Assembly (NCBI RefSeq): GCF_009928445.1
Contig: NZ_JAABNO010000025.1
Coordinates: 17,577-81,576 of the forward strand
Source of the DNA: Clostridium sp. C8-1-8
GTDB lineage: Bacteria > Bacillota > Clostridia > Clostridiales > Clostridiaceae
Direction of reading: 5' to 3'
Length of the DNA: 64,000 nucleotides
Shown here in pieces: positions 53,808 to 63,012 of this stretch (position 1 is the stretch's first letter; every line of letters begins with the position of its first letter). The notes below the pieces were generated by a model that did no database searches, was not told where the DNA came from, and worked only from the letters and a program-made list of their open reading frames with translations. The translations under genes were made by a program, and so were the position numbers.

Positions 53808-54365
53808 CTAAACCAACTTATTTATTTTATCTTCAAAATAACTTCCTATTTTCACCACTTCATTCATAACGATTCTAATACTATCTTCATTTAAAAACCA
53901 GTTATCCTTTGAGATTCCTCTTTTATCTATTATAGGAGAGATATAAAAATTTACACTTGAAGGAAAAACTGATTTGTATGTTAATAAGGCTCTTCTTGCA
54001 TGATATGCTTTACACACTAAAATAACACTTTCAATTTGCATATCTAATGACTGTAATACATTCCATGAAAATTTAGCATTTTCAAATGTATTCTGTGCTT
54101 TATCTTCTTTTAAAATTGAATTTTCAGGTATACCTAAGTTAATTCCTATTGCTTTTAAATAATCCCACTCTGACTTATTATTAGGTAATTTAAAATTGGG
54201 TCCCCCACTTGGCAGTATATATTTAGCAAATCCACTTTTATAAAGTTCCACTGCTCTTTCCATAAGTTGATGTTGACTTGCTCCTGGTATTAAAATTACA
54301 TCTGATTTCTTTATCTCAGATTCAGCAAATATAAATTCACTTATACAATCAAATGGATAATCCAT
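53808..54365 (-). CDS. YdcF family (DUF218) protein
   Basis: 185 aa, ATG at 54365 after TGGAGGT. DVILIPGASQHQLMERAVEL, YKSGFAKYILPSGGPNF, ENSILKEDKAQNTFENAKFS and VCKAYHARRALLTYK are the DUF218 blocks. E. coli YdcF binds S-adenosylmethionine; the role here is unknown. There is no membrane anchor. Confidence 0.85.
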   Translation of the reverse strand: MDYPFDCISEFIFAESEIKKSDVILIPGASQHQLMERAVELYKSGFAKYILPSGGPNFKLPNNKSEWDYLKAIGINLGIPENSILKEDKAQNTFENAKFSWNVLQSLDMQIESVILVCKAYHARRALLTYKSVFPSSVNFYISPIIDKRGISKDNWFLNEDSIRIVMNEVVKIGSYFEDKINKLV

Positions 54366-54467
54366 TTACTTTTACCTCCAATTAATTCACCATAATATAC
54401 AAGTATTAACTATTATTATATCTAAAATATTAACATAATTCCAAATCCTTGAAGGAAATATTGTTTA

Positions 54468-54530
54468 TTATTTAAAATATATTATATCCTCCAAAGTAAA
54501 TGGCTTTTCTGTTATATCGAGCAACATTAC
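54468..54530 (-). pseudogene. C-terminal relic of a transposase-like gene
   Basis: Twenty codons (VMLLDITEKPFTLEDIIYFK, then TAA) match the ends of the genes at 46045 and 62719 (DIADKPFTMEDIIYFK). The remainder of the gene is absent; it directly follows the stop of the membrane protein gene at 54540. Confidence 0.6.
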
Positions 54531-54539
54531 AGGGATTAT

Positions 54540-55025
54540 TTAGATAGCACCAACTATTCCAGCTGATAATAATGCAACAACAGCACCAATTATAGTTCCT
54601 ATAACAGCACCTCTTATATGATGCCACGGATTTCTATATTCTTTATCCATATCCTCAGTTCCTGGTATCCTTACTTTTTTACTATGGCAAAAAAGGCCAA
54701 TGTCTAAAACTATCATGTCATAAATGTTCACAACAAAAAATAATATGAATACGTGGAAATATGCAGCTGTAAAGTCTTTTGCACCAGAGAAATATGAAAC
54801 GACAGCAAGTACAATTGAAAAAATCAATAAAGCAATTAGTTTAACTGCTAAATGTGTTTTTTCTTTTGCTTGTATACTATCTTTATACTGTGGCAAACTT
54901 TCTACTCTTTCTCTAATTTCCTTAGGATAAGACATAATATGCTTAATTGGATCTTTGTAGAAAGGCGGTAATATAATTAGTGTAAATAATGCACATGCAA
55001 TAATACATTCTACAAATAAAATCAT
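54540..55025 (-). CDS. Hypothetical membrane protein, four helices
   Basis: The start is ATG at 55025 after AAGGAG; ten further upstream codons have no ribosome site. 161 aa. Helices at about 2-20, 60-80, 88-110 and 140-160, with the loop CHSKKVRIPGTEDMDKEYRN between the third and fourth. A glycine-rich last helix (AVIGTIIGAVVALLSAGIVG). Family not recognised. Confidence 0.65.
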   Translation of the reverse strand: MILFVECIIACALFTLIILPPFYKDPIKHIMSYPKEIRERVESLPQYKDSIQAKEKTHLAVKLIALLIFSIVLAVVSYFSGAKDFTAAYFHVFILFFVVNIYDMIVLDIGLFCHSKKVRIPGTEDMDKEYRNPWHHIRGAVIGTIIGAVVALLSAGIVGAI

Positions 55026-55093
55026 TCCTTTATCTCCTTGTATGAGAATCATCATTAAATTATTACTAATATTACTTAACCTTAAATTTGAAT

Positions 55094-55711
55094 CTAAGTT
55101 TTACAAATCAATACACATTCAGGCAACATTTCGCCCTCAATTACAGAACTATGGATTAAATAAAAACCTTTCTTACAGACAAATTCTACATATTCATTAG
55201 ATTTCCACTTGTGAAAAGTATGGAATCCAACTCTTTCCATTAACCAAATTCGTATCCTATTAATTTTCCCGTCATATACAAAAGTCGGTGCAATCAGCAA
55301 TCCTCCCTTTTTTAACACACGTCTAATTTCTGTAAGTACTTTATCAGGATTAGGCATAATATGAAGCGCATTTGCAATAATAACTGTATCAAACCTTCCA
55401 TCCTCATATGGTAGATCCGTTGCATCTTGCACATAAAAAGCAATAGGTAAATTAGATGCTCTTACCTTTGCCTCTTCAATCATTTTCTCTGAAAAATCCG
55501 TTGCCTCCCAGGCAGCTACTTTCCTACATAGGGGAACTGAAAGTTGTCCAGTTCCGCAGGCCAATTCTAAAACCTGCATATTGTTATCCAGCGACTTTGA
55601 TATAATTTCACATAATTCTCGATATAGTTTTGCATTTTTTCTTTCCTGTATTGGTGTATAAAATTTTGCAACCTTTTCCCAGAACTTTTTATTTGCAATT
55701 TCTTTATCCAT
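55094..55711 (-). CDS. Class I SAM-dependent methyltransferase
   Basis: 205 aa, ATG at 55711. Motif I VLELACGTGQLSVPL, post-I AWEATDFSEKMIEEA, motif II GRFDTVIIANALHIM, motif III LKKGGLLIAPTFV. It resembles UbiE-like and antibiotic-modifying small-molecule methyltransferases. Substrate unknown. Confidence 0.9.
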   Translation of the reverse strand: MDKEIANKKFWEKVAKFYTPIQERKNAKLYRELCEIISKSLDNNMQVLELACGTGQLSVPLCRKVAAWEATDFSEKMIEEAKVRASNLPIAFYVQDATDLPYEDGRFDTVIIANALHIMPNPDKVLTEIRRVLKKGGLLIAPTFVYDGKINRIRIWLMERVGFHTFHKWKSNEYVEFVCKKGFYLIHSSVIEGEMLPECVLICKT

Positions 55712-55856
55712 ATTACCTTATAGCCTTCTTTCTTAAATACTTACAATTACTATTTTATCACTCAACTTTAAGTTGGAATTTGTTGCTCTATTAGTATTTG
55801 CTAACATATTAATTAGAATTAGTTAGCTTCGTATTATAAGAATGTCCCATTATTTA

Positions 55857-56429
55857 TTACTTCAATGATTTTAAGAAAGATTTAATAACATCCTTCCTAT
55901 TATTTGAGGTTTCAAAATAAGGTAAGTCAAACTTTAAGCATTGTTCTTTTAGTAATTTACTTATTTCAACAATTGAAATACAGCTTTCCATATTTTCTTT
56001 ATCAGATAAGTAATATGTGTAGTCATTTGGTGTATCGTATGTTTTTAACAGCTCATATCTTTCTTTAGCTGTAACCTCTGAGGTAACAAAGTAATAAATA
56101 TCACAAATAGAATCATCTATATATTGCATGAAGTCCTGGGGTAAAAGTTGATAAATATCAATTACCATTCCATAATCAAGCTCATCATACTCACCACTGT
56201 CCATCATTGCACGAATAAATGGCGCCATTTTTGAACTTATATTAACAAGGTTATCACATGGTTGCATATCAGCATCAGAATCAATTCCAGTTTCAGGAAA
56301 GGTTTTTTCGATTCCTGCAATAATTGAGTCCATGCTAATATGTTGATAGCCGAATTTTTTAGAAACCATCTGTGATACTGTGCTTTTACCAGCACGTGGC
56401 ACACCTGCAATAATTATATGTTTTTTCAT
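55857..56429 (-). CDS. P-loop kinase-like ATPase
   Basis: 190 aa, ATG at 56429 after AAAGGAG. Walker A GVPRAGKS at 9-16, then VSQMVSKKFGYQHISMDSII, as in shikimate- or zeta-toxin-like kinases. Further GMVIDIYQLLPQDF and VTSEVTAKERYELLKTYDTP. Likely phosphorylates a small molecule. Third such protein in this window (also 48.7 and 60.3 kb). Confidence 0.82.
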   Translation of the reverse strand: MKKHIIIAGVPRAGKSTVSQMVSKKFGYQHISMDSIIAGIEKTFPETGIDSDADMQPCDNLVNISSKMAPFIRAMMDSGEYDELDYGMVIDIYQLLPQDFMQYIDDSICDIYYFVTSEVTAKERYELLKTYDTPNDYTYYLSDKENMESCISIVEISKLLKEQCLKFDLPYFETSNNRKDVIKSFLKSLK

Positions 56430-56507
56430 GTTATCTCCTTTATATAGTATAGATATCTTAACTGCAAATTGGAATTTGTCAGTTTCGTATTATGCTTATT
56501 GGGTTTA

Positions 56508-56894
56508 TCATATTGCAATCCACCAACACACTCCAAATTTGTCTATAACAGTCGCACAACACTTGCTCCATGGAACTTCCTGAATGGGATTTATAATAAC
56601 ACCGCCATTACTCAAAATATTAAAGGCATTACAAACCGCTTCCTCACTTCCCATCTCAAAAACATTAAAAGTCATTGTTTCCCATTTCATTTTGTGAACT
56701 ATGTTTATGTCACAAGGGTTTGCTGCTTCTCCTAATGCTAAAAAACCTTCACCATTTACGGATAATTCACAGTGTACATAAGCAGTTTCGGTATCATTTT
56801 TCACTTCAAATGTAATTTCTGCGCCAAAAGCTTTGCAATACATTTCTGCCGCTTCAAAACTACTTTTCACATAAACCTGAGTATAATTTTTCAT
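56508..56894 (-). CDS. VOC family (glyoxalase/PhnB-like) protein
   Basis: The start is ATG at 56894 after AGGAGGG. 128 aa. QVYVKSSFEAAEMYCKAFGA, AYVHCELSVNGEGFLALGEA and the end EVPWSKCCATVIDKFGVCWW match the PhnB branch, with a single two-module domain. Could be a metal-free binding protein or a resistance protein. Substrate unknown. Confidence 0.88.
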   Translation of the reverse strand: MKNYTQVYVKSSFEAAEMYCKAFGAEITFEVKNDTETAYVHCELSVNGEGFLALGEAANPCDINIVHKMKWETMTFNVFEMGSEEAVCNAFNILSNGGVIINPIQEVPWSKCCATVIDKFGVCWWIAI

Positions 56895-56986
56895 ATTTTC
56901 CCTCCTATGCAAAATATAAATAATCCGCAGTTAAAACTGCTCGATAAATTACTATTTACATTACTAAATTTTAAATCAAAATCCAC

Positions 56987-57343
56987 TTACCATACTTTTA
57001 TAGTTTCAGTAAAAACTTCTTGTCCGTTTTTTTTAGCTATAATAGTTAAAGAGCATGGAATGAAACTAGTACCACTATATTCTGGTCTGCATTCATAGCC
57101 ATTCACCTTTTCCTGCTTTAGCAATTCTTCAACCATATTATCATACCTATCCTTTAATGTAACTACTATCGGCGGCACATATAATGTATTATGAAGAACA
57201 GGTTGACCATTAAAACGCAACGGCATCAAATAAAGAGGCTCAAGAATCTTTTTCTTATATAATTCCTGAGCCTTTTCATTAGAATCAATATTGGCAAAAT
57301 CTATTTTACTTATATCTTTTTTAAAAAAATCGAATAATCCCAT
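56987..57343 (-). CDS. Hypothetical protein, 118 aa
   Basis: ATG at 57343 after AAAGGAG. It starts MGLFDFFKKDISKIDF, common to small cytosolic proteins of unknown role, and has YVPPIVVTLKDRYDNMVEEL in the middle. No family recognised. Soluble. Confidence 0.6.
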   Translation of the reverse strand: MGLFDFFKKDISKIDFANIDSNEKAQELYKKKILEPLYLMPLRFNGQPVLHNTLYVPPIVVTLKDRYDNMVEELLKQEKVNGYECRPEYSGTSFIPCSLTIIAKKNGQEVFTETIKVW

Positions 57344-57383
57344 ATTTTAATCTCCTTTACAAACTATCATTTATCGTAAACTT

Positions 57384-57408
57384 GGTACAGAAACTCCGTC
57401 CCGCTGTA
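57384..57408. repeat. Family A palindrome, degraded
   Basis: GGTACAGAAACTCCGTCCCG, then CTGTA, seven bases past the phosphatase stop. Confidence 0.5.
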
Positions 57409-57415
57409 AATTAAT

Positions 57416-58105
57416 CTATTTTCTTAACTTTCTTTTTAGTGCTATAATTTCATTTTCTTCTAGTCCAATTTTTATAAGATATTCTTCTATTGAATTGTAT
57501 TTTTCATGGAATAGATCCAAAAATAACTCCATATACTCCCTCTTAGGTGTTACAATACCTAAGTCTATATTCTTATTTACTTGGCAATATTCAATTAATT
57601 CTTTCTTCAATTTATCCCATGAAGTTGTATAGTCAGTAATGATTTCTTCTCTTTTTACATTTGCAAGTAATAAAAGAAGAGCTGAAATAACACCTGTTCT
57701 ATCCTTACCTACTGCACAATGATAAAGAGCTCCATCCTGTGTCTTTGCTAAAACCTTCATAACTTTATAAATTGATTTTTGCTCATCCACCATTTCAAAA
57801 TATGATTTCGGCACAAGCTCCTCGCTTTTAGGAACCTCAGCTCCACCAAACATTGGACAATGATAGTAATTGAAATCTTTATTATTCATAATAGCATAAG
57901 GTTTTTTCCTAGCTTCCTCCTCACTTCTTAAGTCTATAATTGTTTTAATATTATTTTCTATTAATAAATTTATATCTTCATTTGATAAATTTAGTGGTGC
58001 ATCACTACGTATAAAGGAATTTTCAAGTGTTACATCCCCTTCTTCTAACAAATACCCTCCTAAATCTCTTGTGTTTAAAGTATTTTTAAGTGTAAAATTC
58101 CCCAT
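57416..58105 (-). CDS. Tyrosine-type protein phosphatase, DSP-like
   Basis: 229 aa, ATG at 58105 after AAAGGGG. The signature is HC130AVGKDR136TG, with the general acid side in NTRDLGGYLLEEG (NxRDLGG start) as in Tyr_phosphatase3 proteins. Acts on phosphotyrosine or lipid phosphates. Cytosolic. Confidence 0.9.
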   Translation of the reverse strand: MGNFTLKNTLNTRDLGGYLLEEGDVTLENSFIRSDAPLNLSNEDINLLIENNIKTIIDLRSEEEARKKPYAIMNNKDFNYYHCPMFGGAEVPKSEELVPKSYFEMVDEQKSIYKVMKVLAKTQDGALYHCAVGKDRTGVISALLLLLANVKREEIITDYTTSWDKLKKELIEYCQVNKNIDLGIVTPKREYMELFLDLFHEKYNSIEEYLIKIGLEENEIIALKRKLRK

Positions 58106-58169
58106 ATCTTATCCCCTTTTTAATCTTTTTACTATGCTATTCAAAATTAATAATATAATTGTTTACTAT

Positions 58170-58685
58170 CTATATGCTATATTTATATCGACGAATTGGT
58201 CGTTCAACACCTTGATAACTGCCAAGCCCTGCATATTCCATAACGAAGCCACACTTGTCCAACACCCTTTGTGATGCAATGTTTTCTTCAAGGCAAATTC
58301 CATAAATACTTGATATATTAAGCTGTTTCAATATCACTGGCAAAAAAGCAATTACTGCTTCTGTTGAATACCCATTTCCAGTATACTTTTTAGCTACATG
58401 ATACCCAATTTCCCACCCATTCTCTATTTGTACTGCTTGCACATATCCAATGTTTTTTCCGTCCTTTAGTAACATTGGATATAAAAAAGGACCTTCATCA
58501 CCTTGATAACAAGAAATAAGCCATTCTACAGTTTCACGTGCTTTATCAATAGTTTCAAATACTTCATCTGGAACAAAACGTCTATTATCATCATCTAATG
58601 AATTCAGATGTACACTTTCTATCATACTTTCATCTAGTTCAGTTATAAATAATCTATCTGTTTCTATGATTATTTTATTATTCAT
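58170..58685 (-). CDS. GNAT family N-acetyltransferase, RimJ/RimL-like
   Basis: 171 aa, ATG at 58685 after TAGGAG. ETDRLFITELDESMIESVHL, GWEIGYHVAKKYTGNGYSTE (acetyl-CoA loop) and NIASQRVLDKCGFVMEYAGL are hallmarks of the RimJ/RimL branch. A Family B element lies upstream. Confidence 0.92.
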   Translation of the reverse strand: MNNKIIIETDRLFITELDESMIESVHLNSLDDDNRRFVPDEVFETIDKARETVEWLISCYQGDEGPFLYPMLLKDGKNIGYVQAVQIENGWEIGYHVAKKYTGNGYSTEAVIAFLPVILKQLNISSIYGICLEENIASQRVLDKCGFVMEYAGLGSYQGVERPIRRYKYSI

Positions 58686-58737
58686 ATTTTTAATTCTCCT
58701 ATCTGAATTACAATTTATCAGCCTTGTATATTGTGTA

Positions 58738-58880
58738 TAATAACATTTTTTATAAATATTGTATATTCCAATTGTTTTAACAACTTACTTATGAAACTGT
58801 ATTTTTAGTTGTAAAAATAGCCTTAGTCAAGTTATAACAACGCCTAAGACTATACATTTCAATTACTATTGTTTATTGGT
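58738..58880 (-). promoter_or_regulatory. Family B hairpin-promoter element
   Basis: Hairpin TAGTCTTAGGCG...TGACTAAGGCTA then TTTTTACAAC on the minus strand. The promoter part is altered to TTTATAAAAAATGTTATTA. 55 bp from the start at 58685. Confidence 0.5.
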
Positions 58881-59003
58881 TCACCATTCATGATTACGAA
58901 CTTCATAAATACTAAAGCTATAGACATTGCAGTATATAGTTTTCTATATTGGCGACAAAAAGCTGTGTCAACCAAATTACATTCAAGCCATCATCAAATC
59001 AAA

Positions 59004-59044
59004 AGACCGCAGATTAAGAACTTACTCTTCTTAATTTGCGGTCT
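59004..59044 (-). terminator. Strong hairpin terminator
   Basis: AGACCGCAGATTAAGAA and TTCTTAATTTGCGGTCT pair with one mismatch; the minus strand runs into TTTTGATTT. About 100 bp past the 59143 gene. Confidence 0.7.
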
Positions 59045-59142
59045 ACCAATATTCAAAAATTAGATTCCGTAAAAAAACAGTTGATTATACGCAAAGATAT
59101 TAAATAACCCTAAGGTAGTATAATATCTTATACTTTTCACCA

Positions 59143-59352
59143 CTATTCTATATGTTCTATATTTGACTTTCTTATTATCATAATAATATTAAATACGATT
59201 AACGCAATAGAAACCAATGCAAGAACTGTATAACCTACCTTTAATGGAAAAATCATTGACTTTCTCAGCAAAAAGTATATTAATCCCATAATAAAAATAA
59301 AAAAAACAGCCATAGATAAAGATATATAATTCATTCTTATGTCTTTATTCAT
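59143..59352 (-). CDS. Small membrane protein, 69 aa
   Basis: ATG at 59352 after GGAGAG. Two hydrophobic segments (about 12-30 and 37-58) joined by LLRKSMIFPLKVG. Terminator downstream. Function unknown. Confidence 0.6.
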   Translation of the reverse strand: MNKDIRMNYISLSMAVFFIFIMGLIYFLLRKSMIFPLKVGYTVLALVSIALIVFNIIMIIRKSNIEHIE

Positions 59353-59695
59353 GATTTACTCTCCATTTAATATAATTTGTTATATCTTTAATTACTCCTA
59401 AATCATACAATTAATTGTAATTATATCATTTAGGAGTAATTAATACCATATCATTTTTGGTTATTTGAAATTTCTAATACCATTCTTATCTGCAATATTC
59501 AATTTTAAAATAGTATTATCAATGTAGACAGTTCATCTAGTTACACTTAGTTATTTTTATAGTGCAAATCGTTTTTTATAGTATTCAAATTTTTATAAAA
59601 CAAACAACTGTATTTTTCATTCTAAATTTTTACTTTATTAAATTATAGCTCTGTTAAAATACCATATTGAAATTATAAGTGAAAACTTATTTATA
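59353..59695. other. Intergenic spacer with a Family C remnant
   Basis: A short Family C copy is at 59648-59675 (GCTCTGTTAAAATACCATATTG). Nothing else recognised. Confidence 0.35.
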
Positions 59696-60154
59696 TTAAA
59701 ACCACAGCTCATATAATGCCATTGCTTTTCCATTATCAAACTCAATCACCTTAACTATCTTAAATCCCGCATCTAAATATATTTGCTTTACTACTTTTTC
59801 ATTATTTCCAGTATCTAATCTAATACATCTAACCCCATATTGTTTACATTCCTTCTTAATACATTCAAGAACCTTACATGTCATTTTCATGTGAGCATAT
59901 GGCCTACGCACACAAAACTTGTGCAAATATGCAGCTTCATACCTTGGTGAATCCGGCCACCATTCATTGTCTTGCCATTGAAGAATAAAGCTGCAAACAT
60001 CCTCACCATTGACACTTCCAACATAAAAATTCTCTGCTTGAGCTTCATCAGTAATTAATTGTTCCGCAGAAAGCCACTCATCTAACCAAACACGTAAGCC
60101 TCTACTTCTTCCCCATTCAGCAACTTCTCTCATAATTTCTATGGCTCTATTCAC
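59696..60154 (-). CDS. GNAT family N-acetyltransferase, N-terminus uncertain
   Basis: 152 aa from GTG at 60154. YVGSVNGEDVCSFILQWQDN, HKFCVRRPYAHMKMTCKVLE (acetyl-CoA region) and KQYGVRCIRLDTGNNEKVVK followed by YLDAGFKIVKVIEF match GNAT. Codons upstream read DLEIRNNE, like the usual first strand, but start only after a TAA and have no ATG; GGGGTGAGG stands near an ATC/TGT. The native start may be mutated. Confidence 0.8.
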   Translation of the reverse strand: MNRAIEIMREVAEWGRSRGLRVWLDEWLSAEQLITDEAQAENFYVGSVNGEDVCSFILQWQDNEWWPDSPRYEAAYLHKFCVRRPYAHMKMTCKVLECIKKECKQYGVRCIRLDTGNNEKVVKQIYLDAGFKIVKVIEFDNGKAMALYELWF

Positions 60155-60271
60155 TTCATTATTTCGTATTTCTAAATCACAGATTTAACCTCACCCCTTT
60201 TAAACTGGAACTTGTGAGCTTAGCATTTTGCTTTATTATCTTACTGCAGATTGCAAAGCAAAGCATTTGCA

Positions 60272-60850
60272 TCACAATAAACTTTTTATAGCTCTATTTA
60301 AAACACTATCCCAAGGTCTTGACTCAATCACTGTAATGCCATTTTGATTACAAGTATCTACGATCCACTTTCCATATGCAATGCTTATTTCCGCTCTGTA
60401 ATGTTGCAAATCGCCGCCTTCTCGTGATAAATAATTCTGCAATATTTGATTTTTGTCTGATTCCTTCACAAAAATTGATTTTACCTCTGGGTTATGGAAA
60501 GATTTTGTAAATTCAGGATTGATAAAATCTCCCTCAATAATGATAGGTAATTTATCTTCGAGATGCCTGTTTACAAGTGCTTTCAATATTGGAATCATTT
60601 CTTTGCTTACATCAATCAACCAGTTTACATTACCTTCGACTCCGATGCTTTTCCAACTTACACCAGTATCCCAATAATGTATTGCAGGAAAACTTTCTTT
60701 TGTTGTGACTGTTTCTACAGATAGGTGAACATCATCTACTTCCAAGACATTCACACCATAGAATCTAGCAATTTCATAAGCTATGCTTGATTTTCCTATT
60801 CCTGAAGCTCCACCAATAAATAAAACTGTCCAGTTTCTATCATTATTCAA
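60272..60850 (-). CDS. P-loop kinase-like ATPase
   Basis: The start is TTG at 60850, seven bases after AGAGGAGG. 192 aa. Walker A GGASGIGKSS at 13-22, VLEVDDVHLSVETVTTKESF, LPIIIEGDFINPEFTKSF (Walker B side) and NYLSREGGDLQHYRAEISIA. Like 2-phosphoglycerate kinase and related small-molecule kinases. Substrate unknown. Confidence 0.82.
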   Translation of the reverse strand: MNNDRNWTVLFIGGASGIGKSSIAYEIARFYGVNVLEVDDVHLSVETVTTKESFPAIHYWDTGVSWKSIGVEGNVNWLIDVSKEMIPILKALVNRHLEDKLPIIIEGDFINPEFTKSFHNPEVKSIFVKESDKNQILQNYLSREGGDLQHYRAEISIAYGKWIVDTCNQNGITVIESRPWDSVLNRAIKSLL

Positions 60851-60898
60851 TATTTGACCTCCTCTACAAATTGGGATCACACTTGTCCCAATCAGTAT

Positions 60899-61099
60899 CT
60901 ATATATAATTTAATACATCTAGCGGTTTCTCGATTTGTTTAAAGTTTTCTTTTCTGCCTGATGGTTGGAAAGTTCCATCTTGTAAATCCAAAACTGCTTG
61001 GACTGCAATCATTCCTAGTTCTTTAGCAGCTTCTATTTCAAAACTTCCTCCATCTTCCACATAAACGCATTCATCAGCTTTTACCATCAATTCATCCAT
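60899..61099 (-). pseudogene. C-terminal fragment of a HAD hydrolase, partial duplicate
   Basis: 66 codons almost identical to residues 157-222 of the HAD gene at 25561..26229, including DGGSFEIEAAKELGMIAVQA. The upstream two-thirds, with the catalytic Asp, are missing. The bases just 3' of both copies also match (ATATATAGAT). A duplicate of the 25.5 kb segment. Confidence 0.85.
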
Positions 61100-61311
61100 G
61101 GATCTTTTTTTAGCTCCATTAAATAGCTAATACTTTTCATTGCTATTACCCTTGAAAATAAAAATACTCTCACCATATTTACAAGGTAAGAGTTTTCATC
61201 ATCATAATATATATTTGAAAATACTATTTTATACTTTAATTATTTAACTAATACGTTAATATACCAAGTTATTTTTAGTTAAGACTTGTTTGGTAAAAAG
61301 TCAATTTTATA

Positions 61312-61345
61312 TTTACAAAGACCTCTAGCTATAGGGTAACACAAA
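61312..61345 (+). promoter_or_regulatory. Possible MerR-type promoter
   Basis: TTTACA (61312-61317) is followed by the near-palindrome CCTCTAGCTATAGG (61322-61335) in what would be a lengthened spacer, before TAACAC. MerR-family operators are placed this way. It precedes the truncated ABC gene by about 100 bp. Confidence 0.35.
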
Positions 61346-61441
61346 GGAAATTATAAGTCTAGTAAATTGTACAAATACTGGTAAAATATTAATTAACTCG
61401 CGAGAATATGTAATTCTATAACTATAATAAGGAGACATATA

Positions 61442-61573
61442 ATGAGTGAATTTATATCTGTAAAGAATGTAAGTAAAGTCTATAACATCTTTAAAAAAGA
61501 ACCAGGTTTGATTGGTGGTATTAAAACTTTAATATCAAGAAAAATGGTTTGCTTTGTTAATGAAATACCATGA
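61442..61573 (+). pseudogene. N-terminal fragment of an ABC transporter ATPase
   Basis: ATG at 61442 after AAGGAGA. 43 codons: MSEFISVKNVSKVYNIFKKE, PGLIGGIKTLISRKMV, then CFVNEIP and TGA. This is the first strand block of ABC-2 type ATPases of the YbhF-like group, cut off before Walker A. IS3-type debris follows on the other strand, so insertion probably caused the loss. Confidence 0.7.
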
Positions 61574-61599
61574 TCACGTACCAGTATATTTACTGTATT

Positions 61600-62310
61600 A
61601 AGTACAAAATCAACTTCTAGAGAGTCGCTTAAGACATATATTAAAATCTGTTTTGTTTAAGCATCCAAGATAGTTGAAAGGTACGCTTTCTGCACATTCA
61701 CACAACCAGCTTATATTCAACAAGTTATTATCTCGTCGAATCATTTTCTGAATTATTTTGAACTTTTCTTCTGGCTTTGCTTGTTCTTCCATTGCGCCTG
61801 TTGGTTTATAAAATTTATTTTTTTTAAATTCATTTTCTTGTTTTAAGTATTTAACTTGGTGCTGCAAGCGTGCAATTTGCTCATCTGTGTGGAATTTTTT
61901 TTGTTTATGGACGTCCAAATGAGCCTTTTCTCATGTCGTTAAATCCATCTTCGCGTTTGCTCATATTCCTAAAGCGTCGAGATATGTTATCAATTCTTTG
62001 TTTTCCTAAAGCAATAGTATCAAAGCCACAGTTTCTTAATATCTCTGATGGTAGTTTACCGGATTAATATTCTGATACAAAATATGCTCTAAATTCTTCG
62101 GAGTATGTTATGGACTTTGAGCTGGCGCTCTTTATGTAAGGATTCTTTAATACATTTTCTAATTGTTCCTCTGTAAAATAGTTTTTTCCTATTATAATCA
62201 ACCCCTTTAAAATAGTTTACAATAAAAAAAGATCCTATAAAATAGAATCAATTGAAAACCGTGTCTTGCACGTTTTTTTAACTGTCTATTCTATAGGGTC
62301 TATTTTACAT
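61600..62310 (-). mobile_element. Remnant of an IS3-type insertion sequence
   Basis: Carries a decayed transposase frame (61610..62201) and, at 62229-62300, an end-like sequence GATCCTATAAAATAGA...CTATTCTATAGGGTCT with inverted arms. Only one end is certain. Confidence 0.6.
61610..62201 (-). pseudogene. IS3-family transposase, broken
   Basis: From TTG at 62201: GKNYFTEEQLENVLKNPYIK, SITYSEEFRAYFVSEY, TAA, then SGKLPSEILRNCGFDTIALG and KREDGFNDMRKGSFGRP, TAA. After a frame change: KKFHTDEQIARLQHQVKYLK and KFKIIQKMIRRDNNLLNISW. These are the OrfA-type HTH and the start of OrfB of an IS150-like group. The DDE catalytic part is absent. Confidence 0.75.
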
Positions 62311-62389
62311 ATTGATGCTGCCTCTATTTTGTTATTTAAGTGTATTATGAACGATAATTTATACTGACATACAAATTAGATTTGTAGGT

Positions 62390-62590
62390 TTATTTTTTAG
62401 TGTTTTTGATTACCAAATTATACAAAAGAACTGCTACAATAACAATAACCGCACCACCAATAACCCTTGCAATCCAAAAATTTATCTCCATATTTTCTAA
62501 TATTTTATTTATAAAAAAAGCAATTCCAACTGCTACTACTATGAAGATAATCCATTTTACTATGTAATTATTTGAATTGTTTTGTTCCAT
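62390..62590 (-). CDS. Small membrane protein, 66 aa
   Basis: ATG at 62590 after CGAGGTG. Two hydrophobic segments (about 13-29 and 41-60) joined by KILENMEINFWIARVIGG. Family unknown. Confidence 0.6.
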   Translation of the reverse strand: MEQNNSNNYIVKWIIFIVVAVGIAFFINKILENMEINFWIARVIGGAVIVIVAVLLYNLVIKNTKK

Positions 62591-62718
62591 AATTCACCTC
62601 GTAATTTTTTAATATACAAATTTCTATTTATCCAATTCATCATATGCCACAAGTATTAATTATAATTATATATAGGAATTCCATAAAATACAAATATTTC
62701 AAAAATAATTTTTATATG

Positions 62719-62934
62719 CTATTTAAAGTAAATTATATCTTCCATAGTAAAGGGCTTATCTGCTATATCCATTAGCATTGCAGTGGTTAGATCTTCCTTC
62801 TTATATTTGAAGGTTTCACAGAGGTTTAAATATGACCCTAATATGGTCAGCATATAGTATACATAGACAGTATATGACTTGTTACAATGTGAGCCAATAG
62901 TAAAATTAAAAATGTATTCTGGTCTTTTGTACAT
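62719..62934 (-). pseudogene. C-terminal fragment of a transposase-like gene
   Basis: 71 codons. SYTVYVYYMLTILGSYLNLC and TTAMLMDIADKPFTMEDIIY correspond to the end of the gene at 46045 (AQYAITILRIFYNFCWAF, TDKQFTYNDIIYFS). The rest of the gene is gone. No ribosome site. Confidence 0.65.
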
Positions 62935-63012
62935 CTACAATTTGTTTTATAGAATATATTGACATTCACGTTACGTCATAGTTTACATTAATATTACAAG
63001 GGAGATGATTAA

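Noticed and set aside
58869..59063. Plus-strand 64-codon frame
   Set aside because: Runs through a Family B edge and a terminator hairpin; no ribosome site.
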